A stretch of 33,640 bases of DNA from Bacteroidales bacterium. Its GTDB lineage: Bacteria > Bacteroidota > Bacteroidia > Bacteroidales > JAEINX01. The translations under genes and the position numbers were made by a program. Below the pieces are notes generated by a model. The model saw only the letters and a program-made list of their open reading frames with translations. It was not told the origin of the DNA and did not search any database. Of this stretch, positions 16,384 through 24,929 are shown one piece after another (within the stretch, counting starts at the first letter, position 1; the number at the start of each line of letters is the position of its first letter). The DNA is taken from the NCBI GenBank assembly GCA_016342645.1, contig JAEINX010000039.1:1-33640 (forward strand). Reading direction: 5' to 3'.

Positions 16384-17841
16384 TTGAGAAATAAAATTAA
16401 ATACCAACTTTCAGAATTGTTTGTGGAATGGGCAAATGAAAATGTTAAAGAATTTTTTGAATTGCCAAAATCAGGTTCCAACAGGCAATATTTCAGAATT
16501 ATTAGTAAGAATAAACAAGCAATCGGAGTATTTAATCCAAATAAAGATGAAAACAATGCTTTCATTTCCTTTGCAAAAACATTTTTAAAAAACGGACTAA
16601 AAGTACCCGAAATTTATTCTTTTAACAAAAGTAATGATATCTATCTCATTGAAGACCTCGGGGATATTAGTCTTTTTTCACTTCTCCAAAAAAAGCCATC
16701 CCCTGATCGTTACGATGAAAACATTCTTAACTTTTATAAAAAATCTATTCGGGAACTAATTAAATTTCAAATTACTTCAGCCACAGACATTGATTATTCA
16801 CTTTGCTACCCACGTGCAAATTTAGATAAGCAATCGTTTTTATGGGATTTGAATTATTTTAAATATTATTTCTTAAAACCTTCAAATATTCAATTTGATG
16901 AACAAAAGCTTGAAAATGATTTTAATCTTTTAACTGAATTTTTGGAAAAAGCTGATAGTAACTATTTCGTTTTCCGTGATTTTCAATCGCGAAACATTTT
17001 GATAAAAAACGATGAACCTTATTTTATCGACTTTCAGGGAGGAAGAAAAGGGGCTTTGCAATATGATTTGGTTTCATTACTTTATCAGGTTAGAGCTAAA
17101 ATACCTGAAAAAATTAAGCAAAAATTACTTGAATATTATTTAAGAGAATTAAAGAAACACCTTCCGGCCAATGTAGCAAATTTTATAAAATTCTACGAAG
17201 GTTTTAAATTAATTCGACTTTTGCAGGTTCTTGGAGCTTATGGATTTCGAGGAAAAATTGAGCGAAAATCGCATTTCCTGAAAAGTATTCCACATGCCAT
17301 CGAATCGCTTGATTTTTTATTAAAAAATACTAAATTAGAAATAAATTTACCCGAACTTTTTAAATCATTAAAAATGCTTGTGGAAAAAGAGAAAAACATA
17401 CCAACAAAACAAAAACAAGGCCTGACTGTTTCCATCAATAGTTTTTCTTATAAAAAAGGAATTCCATTGGACGATTCAGGAAATGGCGGCGGTTTTGTAT
17501 TCGATTGCAGAGCTTTACCAAATCCGGGAAGATATGAGGAATATAAACATCTAAGTGGGAAAGATAAAAAAGTTATAGAATTCTTAGAGAAAGAAACTGA
17601 AGTTGATGATTTTTTTAAAAACTGTTTTTTGCTTATCAATCAATCTGTTGAAAAATACCTGCAAAGAGGATTTAAAAGTTTAGCTGTAAATTTCGGATGT
17701 ACCGGCGGGCAGCACAGATCGGTTTTTGGTGCAGAGGCTCTTTCAAAACATTTATCGGAAAAATTTAAAACATTAAATATTATTGTTAAACATAAGGAAA
17801 AGGAAAATTGGAATGATGGAGGTCAGAAACTTGAAACCTGA
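16384..17841 (+). CDS. AmgK-like sugar kinase fused to a RapZ C-terminal domain
   Basis: The 485-residue protein has an aminoglycoside-phosphotransferase fold (about 1-335) with GSNRQYFRI near the start. It has the catalytic FRDFQSRNIL (D199) and the metal-binding FIDFQGG (D216). Members next to a MurU-like gene act as AmgK, phosphorylating MurNAc or GlcNAc at the anomeric carbon. The second domain (about 346-485) is the C-terminal domain of RapZ, with DCRALPNPG and GCTGGQHRSV (C439). In E. coli that domain binds glucosamine-6-phosphate. The RapZ kinase-like N-terminal domain is absent. The annotated start is a TTG. A better-spaced AAGGAG (16353-16358) precedes an in-frame ATT at 16366, so the true start could be 18 bases earlier. 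MurNAc is the favoured substrate because of the neighbour, but this is inferred. Confidence 0.82.
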   Translation: MRNKIKYQLSELFVEWANENVKEFFELPKSGSNRQYFRIISKNKQAIGVFNPNKDENNAFISFAKTFLKNGLKVPEIYSFNKSNDIYLIEDLGDISLFSLLQKKPSPDRYDENILNFYKKSIRELIKFQITSATDIDYSLCYPRANLDKQSFLWDLNYFKYYFLKPSNIQFDEQKLENDFNLLTEFLEKADSNYFVFRDFQSRNILIKNDEPYFIDFQGGRKGALQYDLVSLLYQVRAKIPEKIKQKLLEYYLRELKKHLPANVANFIKFYEGFKLIRLLQVLGAYGFRGKIERKSHFLKSIPHAIESLDFLLKNTKLEINLPELFKSLKMLVEKEKNIPTKQKQGLTVSINSFSYKKGIPLDDSGNGGGFVFDCRALPNPGRYEEYKHLSGKDKKVIEFLEKETEVDDFFKNCFLLINQSVEKYLQRGFKSLAVNFGCTGGQHRSVFGAEALSKHLSEKFKTLNIIVKHKEKENWNDGGQKLET

Positions 17842-17962
17842 ACCTTTGATAATTGAAATTCTGAAACTTAGGCAAGGGATGGTATCCCTTAGGAAGAATA
17901 CAGTAAATAACAATCATACATTTTACATCATAAAAGATGCCAACCCCGATCGAACCAGAAAT

Positions 17963-17997
17963 AAGAAACAAGAAACAAGAAACAAGAAACAAGAAAT
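17963..17997 (+). repeat. 7-base tandem repeat in the gap between the kinase and nucleotidyltransferase genes
   Basis: Four perfect copies of AAGAAAC (17963-17990) are followed by one variant copy. The rest of the 298-base gap (17842-18139) has degenerate motifs such as AATGACTACTAAATGACAAT and no coding frame of its own. It looks like drifting low-complexity spacer. Whether copy number varies between strains, and whether it affects expression of the next gene, cannot be told. Confidence 0.85.
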
Positions 17998-18139
17998 AAA
18001 TCCAAAACCAATAATTTATAAAGAATTCATTAGATGACAACTAATGATAATTGAATGACTACTAAATGACAATTAATGGCTACTCCGATTAGAAATGTGA
18101 AACCCAAAATAAGAAATAAACCTAAAACTTGAAACCACA

Positions 18140-18862
18140 ATGAAAGCAATGATTTTTGCAGCCGGAAAAGGAACCCGTCTTCGACCTTTAACTGATACAA
18201 TTCCAAAAGCTCTCGTAAAAATCAAAGGAATTTCTATGCTTGAAATCGTGATCAGAAAATTGATAGAAAATGGTTTTGATGAAATAATCATCAACCTGCA
18301 TCATTTTCCTGAACAAATTATTGATTTTGTTGAGAAGAAGAAGTATTTTGGTATAAAAATTGAGTTTTCAATTGAAGATGAAAAACTTCTAAACACAGGA
18401 GGAGGTTTAACAAATACAAAAGATTTTTTTAACGATGATAAAGATTTCCTGCTTCATAATGTTGATATTCTTTCAGAAGTTAATTTGAAAAATGTTTACA
18501 AGTTTCATCTGAAAAATAATGCTTTAGCAACATTAATAGTTAAAAAAAGGCAAACTTCCCGCTACCTTTTATTCGATGAAAATAATTTACTTGCAGGTTG
18601 GGAAAACATTAAAACCGGCGAAAGAATTATTTCAAGAGAGTTTAGCGAAAAGCTAATTCCGCTTGCTTTCAGCGGAATTCATTTTATTAACCCAAGAATT
18701 TTTGATTTGATTGATGAATCAGGTTCATTTTCAATCATTGATTTATATCTTAGGCTTTCAAAAACTCAAAAAATTATGGCTTATGATATTGGAAACACAT
18801 TTTGGTTGGACATTGGGAAACCGGAGGAATTAGAATTTGCAAATTTAAGTTGCAGGTTCTAA
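18140..18862 (+). CDS. MurU-like sugar-1-phosphate nucleotidyltransferase
   Basis: The 240-residue protein opens with the nucleotide-binding signature MIFAAGKGTRLRPLTDTIPK, then ALV, of the sugar nucleotidyltransferases. It shows the short single-domain form without a C-terminal hexapeptide domain. LNTGGGLTNT near residue 88 and HNVDIL near 113 fit the sugar- and metal-binding segments, and FWLDIGKPEEL closes the fold. MurU joins MurNAc-1-phosphate and UTP to give UDP-MurNAc, bypassing de novo MurA/MurB synthesis during wall recycling. It lies 298 bases after the kinase/RapZ-C fusion, the gene order known for amgK-murU in Pseudomonas. Mannose- or glucose-1-phosphate specificity is the main alternative. 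Confidence 0.85.
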   Translation: MKAMIFAAGKGTRLRPLTDTIPKALVKIKGISMLEIVIRKLIENGFDEIIINLHHFPEQIIDFVEKKKYFGIKIEFSIEDEKLLNTGGGLTNTKDFFNDDKDFLLHNVDILSEVNLKNVYKFHLKNNALATLIVKKRQTSRYLLFDENNLLAGWENIKTGERIISREFSEKLIPLAFSGIHFINPRIFDLIDESGSFSIIDLYLRLSKTQKIMAYDIGNTFWLDIGKPEELEFANLSCRF

Positions 18863-18911
18863 GCCCGTTTTTTTAATAAGAAAAAATGGATTCTTTTTAA
18901 AGTAAACTATT

Positions 18912-19214
18912 TTATTTGATTTGTTTCTTTCTTTTTATCCAATACCCAGGTTTACGATAAGCATGTGCTATTTCAAGAATCCATAACAAATCTTTACGAT
19001 TAATATAGGCGATATAGAATGGAAATATTTTGAGATTAACACGACGATAACCACCTCTATGAACCTGTCAAACAGTAGAATTATTTAATATCCAATTAAT
19101 GTGTTGGTCAATTTCATCTTTTAATTTTAGTCCTAAATCGGCTTGCTTATCTTCATAATATATTATCGCATCACTAAATTCTTCAAATGCTTGTTCAAGG
19201 ATTATAATCTTCAT
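18912..19214 (-). pseudogene. RelE/ParE-family toxin gene with an in-frame TGA
   Basis: The - strand frame starts MKIIILEQAFEEFSDAIIYY, the usual N-terminal helix hairpin of the plasmid-stabilisation (RelE/ParE) toxins. It stops at TGA (codon 49, 19068-19070). It then continues in frame with QVHRGGYRRVNL, FPFYIAYI and ILEIAHAYRKPGYW to a TAA at 18912-18914. Relatives carry a tryptophan at the stop position, so a single TGG to TGA change explains it. All catalytic and core strands lie after the stop, so the product should be inactive. The ATG overlaps the antitoxin stop by four bases (ATGA), the normal coupling of such pairs. The antitoxin gene remains intact. Confidence 0.85.
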
Positions 19215-19447
19215 TTTGCAAATCGACTTTCAATTTTTTTCATTGCTTCATAATAGTCGATGCCAATTGCTGCTCCCTCATCAACTGCATAAATCCTATC
19301 AGCAATTTCCTTTTCCCATGCAGAATTAATATCTTCAGAATTCAAAGACCTATTATCAAGAAAAAGAAGAAATCTGACTATTTCTAAACGTTCCCTCTTG
19401 GGTAATTTAATTAATTCAGTAGTTAAATCTTCAATATTTCGTTGCAT
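19211..19447 (-). CDS. Antitoxin of the addiction-module (PF09720-like) family
   Basis: The 78-residue protein begins MQRNIEDLTTELIKLPKRER, then LEIVRFLL. It contains WEKEIADRIYAVDEGAAIG, which is the shape of small addiction-module antitoxins: an N-terminal helix pair and a flexible acidic C-terminal part that wraps the toxin. It is the first gene of a two-gene operon with the broken RelE/ParE toxin. A TAACTTTG -7 element lies 36 bases upstream. Antitoxins of this group often repress their own promoter. With the toxin inactivated, this gene may now be drifting or may counter a related toxin elsewhere. Confidence 0.8.
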   Translation of the reverse strand: MQRNIEDLTTELIKLPKRERLEIVRFLLFLDNRSLNSEDINSAWEKEIADRIYAVDEGAAIGIDYYEAMKKIESRFAK

Positions 19448-19482
19448 CTTTTTTAAATTTCTTTACATAATTTATCTTTTTA

Positions 19483-19490
19483 CAAAGTTA
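19483..19490 (-). promoter_or_regulatory. -7 element of the toxin-antitoxin operon
   Basis: On the - strand TAACTTTG fits TAnnTTTG, 36 bases before the antitoxin ATG. No clear -33 element. The perfect inverted repeat at 19517-19565 begins 27 bases further upstream and could be an operator. Confidence 0.45.
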
Positions 19491-19516
19491 TAAAAATTAT
19501 TACTGATTAGAATTTA

Positions 19517-19565
19517 ATTGTATTAAGGATTCCATCTTTTTAAAAATTGGAATCCTTAATACAAT
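19517..19565. repeat. Perfect 18-base inverted repeat between divergent genes
   Basis: ATTGTATTAAGGATTCCA (19517-19534) and its exact complement (19548-19565) flank a 13-base loop that is itself mostly T5A5. It lies between the antitoxin gene (- strand) and the AddB-like gene (+ strand), so it is not at the 3' end of either. Just after it comes the short repeat AATCTGCGAAATCTGCGGG (19573-19591). It may be an operator, a small mobile-element footprint or a structured RNA. Confidence 0.8.
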
Positions 19566-19660
19566 CAGCGAGAATCTGCGAAATCTGCGGGAAACTAAAT
19601 TCAGAATCAAATTAAATTTGAATGCAAAATCATTAAATTTGCAGTATTAAAATCAAAAAC

Positions 19661-22555
19661 ATGGAAGCATTTTTAGAAAAGTCGGTTAAATATCTTTTTA
19701 AAAAATATCAAAAAAATATCGACAAACTTTGTATTGTTCTTCCAAACCGGAGGGCAGGGCTGTTTTTTAAAAAGTATCTTGCTAATGAAATTTCAAACAA
19801 TATCTGGTCTCCGGCGATTTATTCGATTGAAGACTTTATTCTGAAATTTTCGGGTTTTCAAAATATTGATAGAATTTCGCTGCTTTTTGAATTTTATCAT
19901 ACTCATAAAGAAATTGAAAAAGAGAAAGCACTTTCATTGGATGATTTTCTAAGTTGGGCACAAGTTCTATTACACGATTTCAACGAAATAGATCAATATT
20001 TGGTCGATCCTGAAAAAATATTCAAATATCTTAACGAAACAAAAGCACTTGAAACATGGAATCTTAATCGAAGGCCTCTAACCGAATTTGAAATAAAATA
20101 TTTGAAGTTTTTTAATTCGTTATTCGATTATTATCAGAATTTAAGAAATAGGCTTATTTCTAAAAAGCTTGTTTATCAAGGACTGGCTTATAGGGTTTTT
20201 TCTGAAAATATTGCTTCAATCACAGAATCCATGGAATTTGAAAAAATTATTTTCATAGGTTTTAATGCTTTGACAACTGTTGAGGAAAAAATCATTAAAT
20301 ATTTAAAAACTGAAGGAAAAGCTGAAATCTTGATTGATGCCGACAGATATTATATTGAAAACAAACAACAGGAGGCAGGACGATTTTTAAGAAAATATCC
20401 TGAAATTTTTAATGAAAATGAAATTGCCTGGACAACAAATTATTTCGCCGAAGGTGAAAAAACAATCGAAATAATCGGTGTGCCGCAAAATATTGGACAG
20501 GCAAAGGCAGCCGGACAAATATTACAAGAAAATATCGGCCATATCAATCTTGAAAAAACTGCAATTGTTTTAAATGATGAAAATTTATTGATACCTGTTT
20601 TAAATTCTATACCAAATGAAATTAGTGAATTTAATGTAACGATGGGCCTATCGGCACAACATACTCCTCTATTTACGCTTTTTGATGTTATTTTCAATTT
20701 GCATTTAAATTCAACTAAGCTTTCCAAAATAAACACAAAAAACAAAAACTACTTTTTTGGAAAAGACATCATAAAAATTATCCAACATCCATTTATTAAG
20801 ATCATTATTTCAGAAGATTCTATTTCAAGAAAATGTTTGGCAGAAAAAGTGATTTCGGAAATCAGCAGATCAAATAAAATCTTCCTTAGCACAGAGGGAA
20901 TAAATAAGATTTTTGAAAAGAGTGAAATTAAGGATAAATTCATTATTAAAAGTGTATTTGGTTTTTGGAACAACGAACCATCAAAAGCACTTGATTACTT
21001 GTCGCTATTAATTGAAAAAATTAGAGATACATTAATTGAAAGTGAAAATAAATCTTCAAGAGAAATCGACATAGAATTTCTTTTTCACTTTTCAAAAATT
21101 ATTAAAAGAATCAAATCCATAAGAGATAACTATGGAGATATTGAGCATATAAAAACTTTAAAAAGTATTTTTAATCAGATTTCAAAGTCCTCATCAATAC
21201 CTTTTTACGGCGAGCCATTAAAAGGTCTTCAAATTATGGGCATGCTCGAAACCCGAACAATTGATTTCGATACAATAATTATGCTTTCAGTAAATGACGA
21301 TATTATTCCTTCAGGGAAAAGCCAAAACTCTTTTATTCCTTTTGATTTAAAAAAAGAATTCAAACTACCAACTTATCAAGAGCGTAATGCTGTTTTTGCT
21401 TATCATTTTTATCGTTTGTTACAAAGGGCTAAAAACATTTACTTGCTTTATAATACTGAATCGGGTAATTTTGGAGGTGGAGACAAAAGTCGGTTTTTAA
21501 CTCAGATTGCTTTTGAACTTCCGAGTTTTAATAAAAACATAAAAATAAATGAAAGGTTTCTTTCCACACCAATAAAGCATTTTCCATCATCAGAGGAAAT
21601 AGTAGTTGAAAAAGATAAAGAGATTATGGCTACTTTAATCAAAAAAGCTTCAAAAGGATTTTCGCCAAGCTCATTAAATGCTTACCGTAATTGTAGTTTG
21701 AGATTTTATTTTAGTGAAATTGTTGGGCTATCTGAGCTTGATGAAATTGAAGAAACAATTGATGCCGCCACTCTCGGAACAGTTGTGCACGATGTTTTAC
21801 AAACTCTTTTTACCGATTATATTACTCTTGAACTTAAAGAAAATGATATTAAAGCAATGATTGCCAATATCGAAGCCATAACAAATGAATCGTTTCTAAA
21901 ACATTTTCCGGGTGGAAATATTAAATATGGGAAAAATCTTTTGATTGTAAGAGTTGCTAATATTTTTGTAAAAAGGTTTCTTCAGCAGGAAAAAAAAGTT
22001 TTAAAAACCATTAATGCAAAGGACCGGCAATTAATTATAAAATATCTTGAAAAAAAACTTGAAAGTTTTATCGACATTGATGCGGAAAATAATAATTCTC
22101 TACCGAAAAAAATTAAAGTAAAAGGAATTTGTGATCGAATAGATTTGCTTGAAAACACTTGGCGAATAATTGATTACAAAACGGGATTAGTTACGCAAAA
22201 CGAAATTAACATTAAAAATTGGGAAGATTTTGAGATTGAAAACAAGCATAATTTTAGTTTTCAATTGATGTTGTATGCTTATTTGTTTTATGAAAATAAT
22301 TCAGAGTTATTTAAAAAAAATTCATTTTTGTTAGAATCGGGGATTTTTTCATTTAGAAATATTTCACAAGGCTTACTAAAAGTAAACCTGCCCGAAAAAG
22401 CCAAGCTTAATAAAGATACAACTAATGACTTTAAAACCTTAGTATTAATCCCTATACTTAATGATATTTTCAACAAAGAAATTCCTTTTGAAAAAACCTC
22501 AGAGTTAAAAACTTGCACTTATTGTCCCTTTATTTCAATTTGTGGAAGGCAATAA
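19661..22555 (+). CDS. AddB-like PD-(D/E)XK nuclease with iron-sulfur cluster
   Basis: The 964-residue protein starts with CIVLPNRRAGLFFKKYL and continues as a degenerate SF1 helicase-like region, as in the AddB/RexB subunit; the usual Walker A is not visible. The C-terminal nuclease (about 665-964) has C678 in AYRNCSLRFYF, LGTVVHDVLQTLF, D825-x-x-D828, D838-Y-K840 and QLMLYAYL. It ends with C952-x2-C955-x5-C961. The four cysteines match the spacing of the AddB cluster. AddAB processes double-strand breaks for recombination and degrades foreign linear DNA. The AddA/UvrD-like partner is not beside it in this window, so it may be encoded elsewhere. A TAAATTTG -7-like element (19634-19641) lies 19 bases before the ATG. 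Confidence 0.88.
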   Translation: MEAFLEKSVKYLFKKYQKNIDKLCIVLPNRRAGLFFKKYLANEISNNIWSPAIYSIEDFILKFSGFQNIDRISLLFEFYHTHKEIEKEKALSLDDFLSWAQVLLHDFNEIDQYLVDPEKIFKYLNETKALETWNLNRRPLTEFEIKYLKFFNSLFDYYQNLRNRLISKKLVYQGLAYRVFSENIASITESMEFEKIIFIGFNALTTVEEKIIKYLKTEGKAEILIDADRYYIENKQQEAGRFLRKYPEIFNENEIAWTTNYFAEGEKTIEIIGVPQNIGQAKAAGQILQENIGHINLEKTAIVLNDENLLIPVLNSIPNEISEFNVTMGLSAQHTPLFTLFDVIFNLHLNSTKLSKINTKNKNYFFGKDIIKIIQHPFIKIIISEDSISRKCLAEKVISEISRSNKIFLSTEGINKIFEKSEIKDKFIIKSVFGFWNNEPSKALDYLSLLIEKIRDTLIESENKSSREIDIEFLFHFSKIIKRIKSIRDNYGDIEHIKTLKSIFNQISKSSSIPFYGEPLKGLQIMGMLETRTIDFDTIIMLSVNDDIIPSGKSQNSFIPFDLKKEFKLPTYQERNAVFAYHFYRLLQRAKNIYLLYNTESGNFGGGDKSRFLTQIAFELPSFNKNIKINERFLSTPIKHFPSSEEIVVEKDKEIMATLIKKASKGFSPSSLNAYRNCSLRFYFSEIVGLSELDEIEETIDAATLGTVVHDVLQTLFTDYITLELKENDIKAMIANIEAITNESFLKHFPGGNIKYGKNLLIVRVANIFVKRFLQQEKKVLKTINAKDRQLIIKYLEKKLESFIDIDAENNNSLPKKIKVKGICDRIDLLENTWRIIDYKTGLVTQNEINIKNWEDFEIENKHNFSFQLMLYAYLFYENNSELFKKNSFLLESGIFSFRNISQGLLKVNLPEKAKLNKDTTNDFKTLVLIPILNDIFNKEIPFEKTSELKTCTYCPFISICGRQ

Positions 22556-22621
22556 AATTTCTCAACATATTGTTTCCTGAATTAAATATTAAATCCCAAA
22601 AAAATCATGTAAATCAACACG

Positions 22622-24448
22622 CTAATATAATTTTTTCTCGAATATTTCGACTTTAAAATTATCTATCAAAAAATCACCTTTTCCCCTATTCCAAATATAA
22701 AACTTAAGGTCATCTTTTCTGTTACGAATTTCAGGAGTAAGATATTCAAATTGATATCTTTCCCAACGATTATGTGTTGAATCAGATTTCATTTCTGGAG
22801 CAAAATAATTATAATTACCTTCTTTGCGATTCATCGAGACAACCAAACATGGTTTTGGATTCTCAAATCCGGCAGGATATTTCACATCAATGGTAAACAC
22901 TACCCAAACATGATCTTTATCAGTCAATTTCCAAAAATCGACTTCTGTCGTTAGAATATACTCTTGATTAGATTTAACCTGATAACAAGAATTTCCTAAT
23001 TCATCAGCAACAACTCCCTCCTGGCTTTTATCATCAAAAGTTAATTCCTGAAAAATTGATGATTTATAATCTTCTTTATTGTCAAAATTCATTTTTCCGG
23101 TAAAATCTCTTTTCACCAAAAGCAATTCTTTATCCTTTTCCTGAACAGAAGTCTTCAAAAAAGTAGCCCAATAATATTCGCTTGTAGTCCGGTATGGATC
23201 AAGAATATAAGATCGCAACTGCCACCATTGAAATTGATTTAAAAAAGTAAAGAACAAAACAACCAATATAAACGTTACTTTCCATACAAAACTTCTTTGT
23301 CTAAGATAATTCAGAAAATAGCCAAGACAAATTGCCAATACGGGATATATAGAAATCACCGGTCGATTTGAAAAACCTGCTCCATACCACCATTCTGACC
23401 AAGAAGCAATAATGAAAAACGAAATCAAGAAATATATTATACAAGCAAAAAAGATGTTTCTGTTCTTCTTATAAACAATATAAAAACCGATTAAAGAAAA
23501 TATCATAACAGGAGTATAAATCAACCATCCTTTTCTATAACTAAAAAGGGATTCAATTATATGAGGTGAAAGCAGATCCAAACCTACTCCCGGATTTTTA
23601 TAAGTATCATACAAAGGGTATCCTGTTTTTATTATCCAGTATATTATTTGCGGACTTACTATAATAATTCCTATTCCGATTGTAACAAATATTTGGTTTT
23701 TATTAGCAATCAATAATGATATTTTTTGCTTAAAGCTTTCCTTAGAAAAAACATTCCAAAACAAAGGAAGCAATCCAATAATAATTTCACTTGGTTTTAC
23801 TAAAGCAATAAAAGCGAGACTGGAACCAATCATTGCCATATATTTAAGTTTCTGATTGTTGTGCCATTTTATTGTGTACCAAATAACAATACTATTCAGC
23901 ATAAACAGCAAATTGACTGTTTCCAGATTTTTAAGAGTCAGATGATTAGTATAGTTAGTGGAAAACACAATAATAAGAAGAACGATGGCAGTAACTCCGT
24001 CCGAGAAAAAATATCTTAAAATTTTCCTTAAAAATATTAAGCCAATTATAGTATAAATTATCCCTCCGACAACCATTGAATATTGATAAGGAGGACTAAA
24101 TCCATCGACTGGAAATCCAAAAAGAAATGCGGCAAAATGCCCTATAAAAAAGAAAGGCAGAAATAAAATAGCCATCCCAAAGAAGAAAAAATACATTGGT
24201 TCACCTTTTCCATTTGAAGAAACCATATACAATGTCCCCGTTAAATTATTCTTGTCATTAATCTCTCTTAACCAATCAATTTCATTTAATAAAGGTTCGT
24301 CATAAATAAATGTTGCCGGAAGAGGCAAATAATAGCCAAGAACATCCCATGATATTTCCTTATTACTCACATTTGAAATTCTATAAACCGAAAGAATCGC
24401 TACAATAGCAATTAACACAAAAAATGAAATATCTTTAGATGACTTCAT
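22622..24448 (-). CDS. Multi-pass membrane protein, probable GT-C-type glycosyltransferase
   Basis: The 608-residue protein has about ten membrane segments in the first 400 residues. The first is at 8-25. A loop follows with WDVLGYYLPLPATFIYDEPLL, and the acidic residue in the first outer loop is a feature of GT-C enzymes that use polyprenyl-phosphate sugars. The last 190 residues (about 420-608) are non-membrane and rich in beta strand, ending in FKVEIFEKKLY, and resemble a carbohydrate-binding domain facing the periplasm. I cannot name the family or the acceptor. The downstream genes' order gives no hint. A general membrane protein of another class is possible. Confidence 0.6.
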   Translation of the reverse strand: MKSSKDISFFVLIAIVAILSVYRISNVSNKEISWDVLGYYLPLPATFIYDEPLLNEIDWLREINDKNNLTGTLYMVSSNGKGEPMYFFFFGMAILFLPFFFIGHFAAFLFGFPVDGFSPPYQYSMVVGGIIYTIIGLIFLRKILRYFFSDGVTAIVLLIIVFSTNYTNHLTLKNLETVNLLFMLNSIVIWYTIKWHNNQKLKYMAMIGSSLAFIALVKPSEIIIGLLPLFWNVFSKESFKQKISLLIANKNQIFVTIGIGIIIVSPQIIYWIIKTGYPLYDTYKNPGVGLDLLSPHIIESLFSYRKGWLIYTPVMIFSLIGFYIVYKKNRNIFFACIIYFLISFFIIASWSEWWYGAGFSNRPVISIYPVLAICLGYFLNYLRQRSFVWKVTFILVVLFFTFLNQFQWWQLRSYILDPYRTTSEYYWATFLKTSVQEKDKELLLVKRDFTGKMNFDNKEDYKSSIFQELTFDDKSQEGVVADELGNSCYQVKSNQEYILTTEVDFWKLTDKDHVWVVFTIDVKYPAGFENPKPCLVVSMNRKEGNYNYFAPEMKSDSTHNRWERYQFEYLTPEIRNRKDDLKFYIWNRGKGDFLIDNFKVEIFEKKLY

Positions 24449-24490
24449 AAGATTTTTTTATTAATATAAGAATATTTGTTCTACAATAAT

Positions 24491-24922
24491 TTATATATTG
24501 ATCACTAACAATTTGCTTCGATAAGAAATCTCAGCATTATATTTTTTCAAAAGATCACCCCCTAAAACACCGTCTATTTCAGGAATATTAATACCCGAAT
24601 ATGTTTGATTTATATGACTCATGTCGAGAATCACAGCTTTATATTTTTCAATTTCAAGTTCTCCAATTTTGATTGAATCAAGCTCAATGGCCTGACTTTC
24701 TAAGGAATTTGTTCCCAAACCTGTCGATAATTTCTCATTTTTTTCAAACTCCGAATTTTCATCCGAAACAAACTTCATTATCCTGTTTGAATCAAAAACC
24801 GTTCTGGATGCCCCTGTGTCAATTATCAGGTTTGCTATTTGATGATTAATTAAAATTTCTAACATCAAATGAAAACCATCATCTTCGATAGGGATAATTG
24901 TTATTGGAATTTTTCTAAGCAT
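24491..24922 (-). CDS. Retropepsin-like aspartic protease (single domain)
   Basis: The 143-residue protein has the catalytic loop LIIDTGASRTVFD (D35-T-G-A38) and the later flap and psi-loop signature IDGVLGGDLLKKY. One copy of each means it would act as a homodimer, as retropepsins do. There is no signal peptide, so it is probably cytoplasmic. The ATG lies 7 bases after the stop of the LOG-family gene, so the two are cotranscribed. The natural substrate is unknown. Similar short proteins are common in Bacteroidota and rarely characterised. Confidence 0.82.
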   Translation of the reverse strand: MLRKIPITIIPIEDDGFHLMLEILINHQIANLIIDTGASRTVFDSNRIMKFVSDENSEFEKNEKLSTGLGTNSLESQAIELDSIKIGELEIEKYKAVILDMSHINQTYSGINIPEIDGVLGGDLLKKYNAEISYRSKLLVINI

Positions 24923-24929
24923 TTCAATA

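Noticed and set aside
17783..18040. Open frames on both strands across the gap between the kinase and nucleotidyltransferase genes.
   Set aside because: They overlap the kinase 3' end and the AAGAAAC tandem repeat, have low-complexity composition and match no family.
5419..19070. Reassignment of TAG or TGA to tryptophan in this organism.
   Set aside because: TAG ends the radical SAM gene and TGA ends the antitoxin and peptidase genes at normal family lengths, so both still act as stops.
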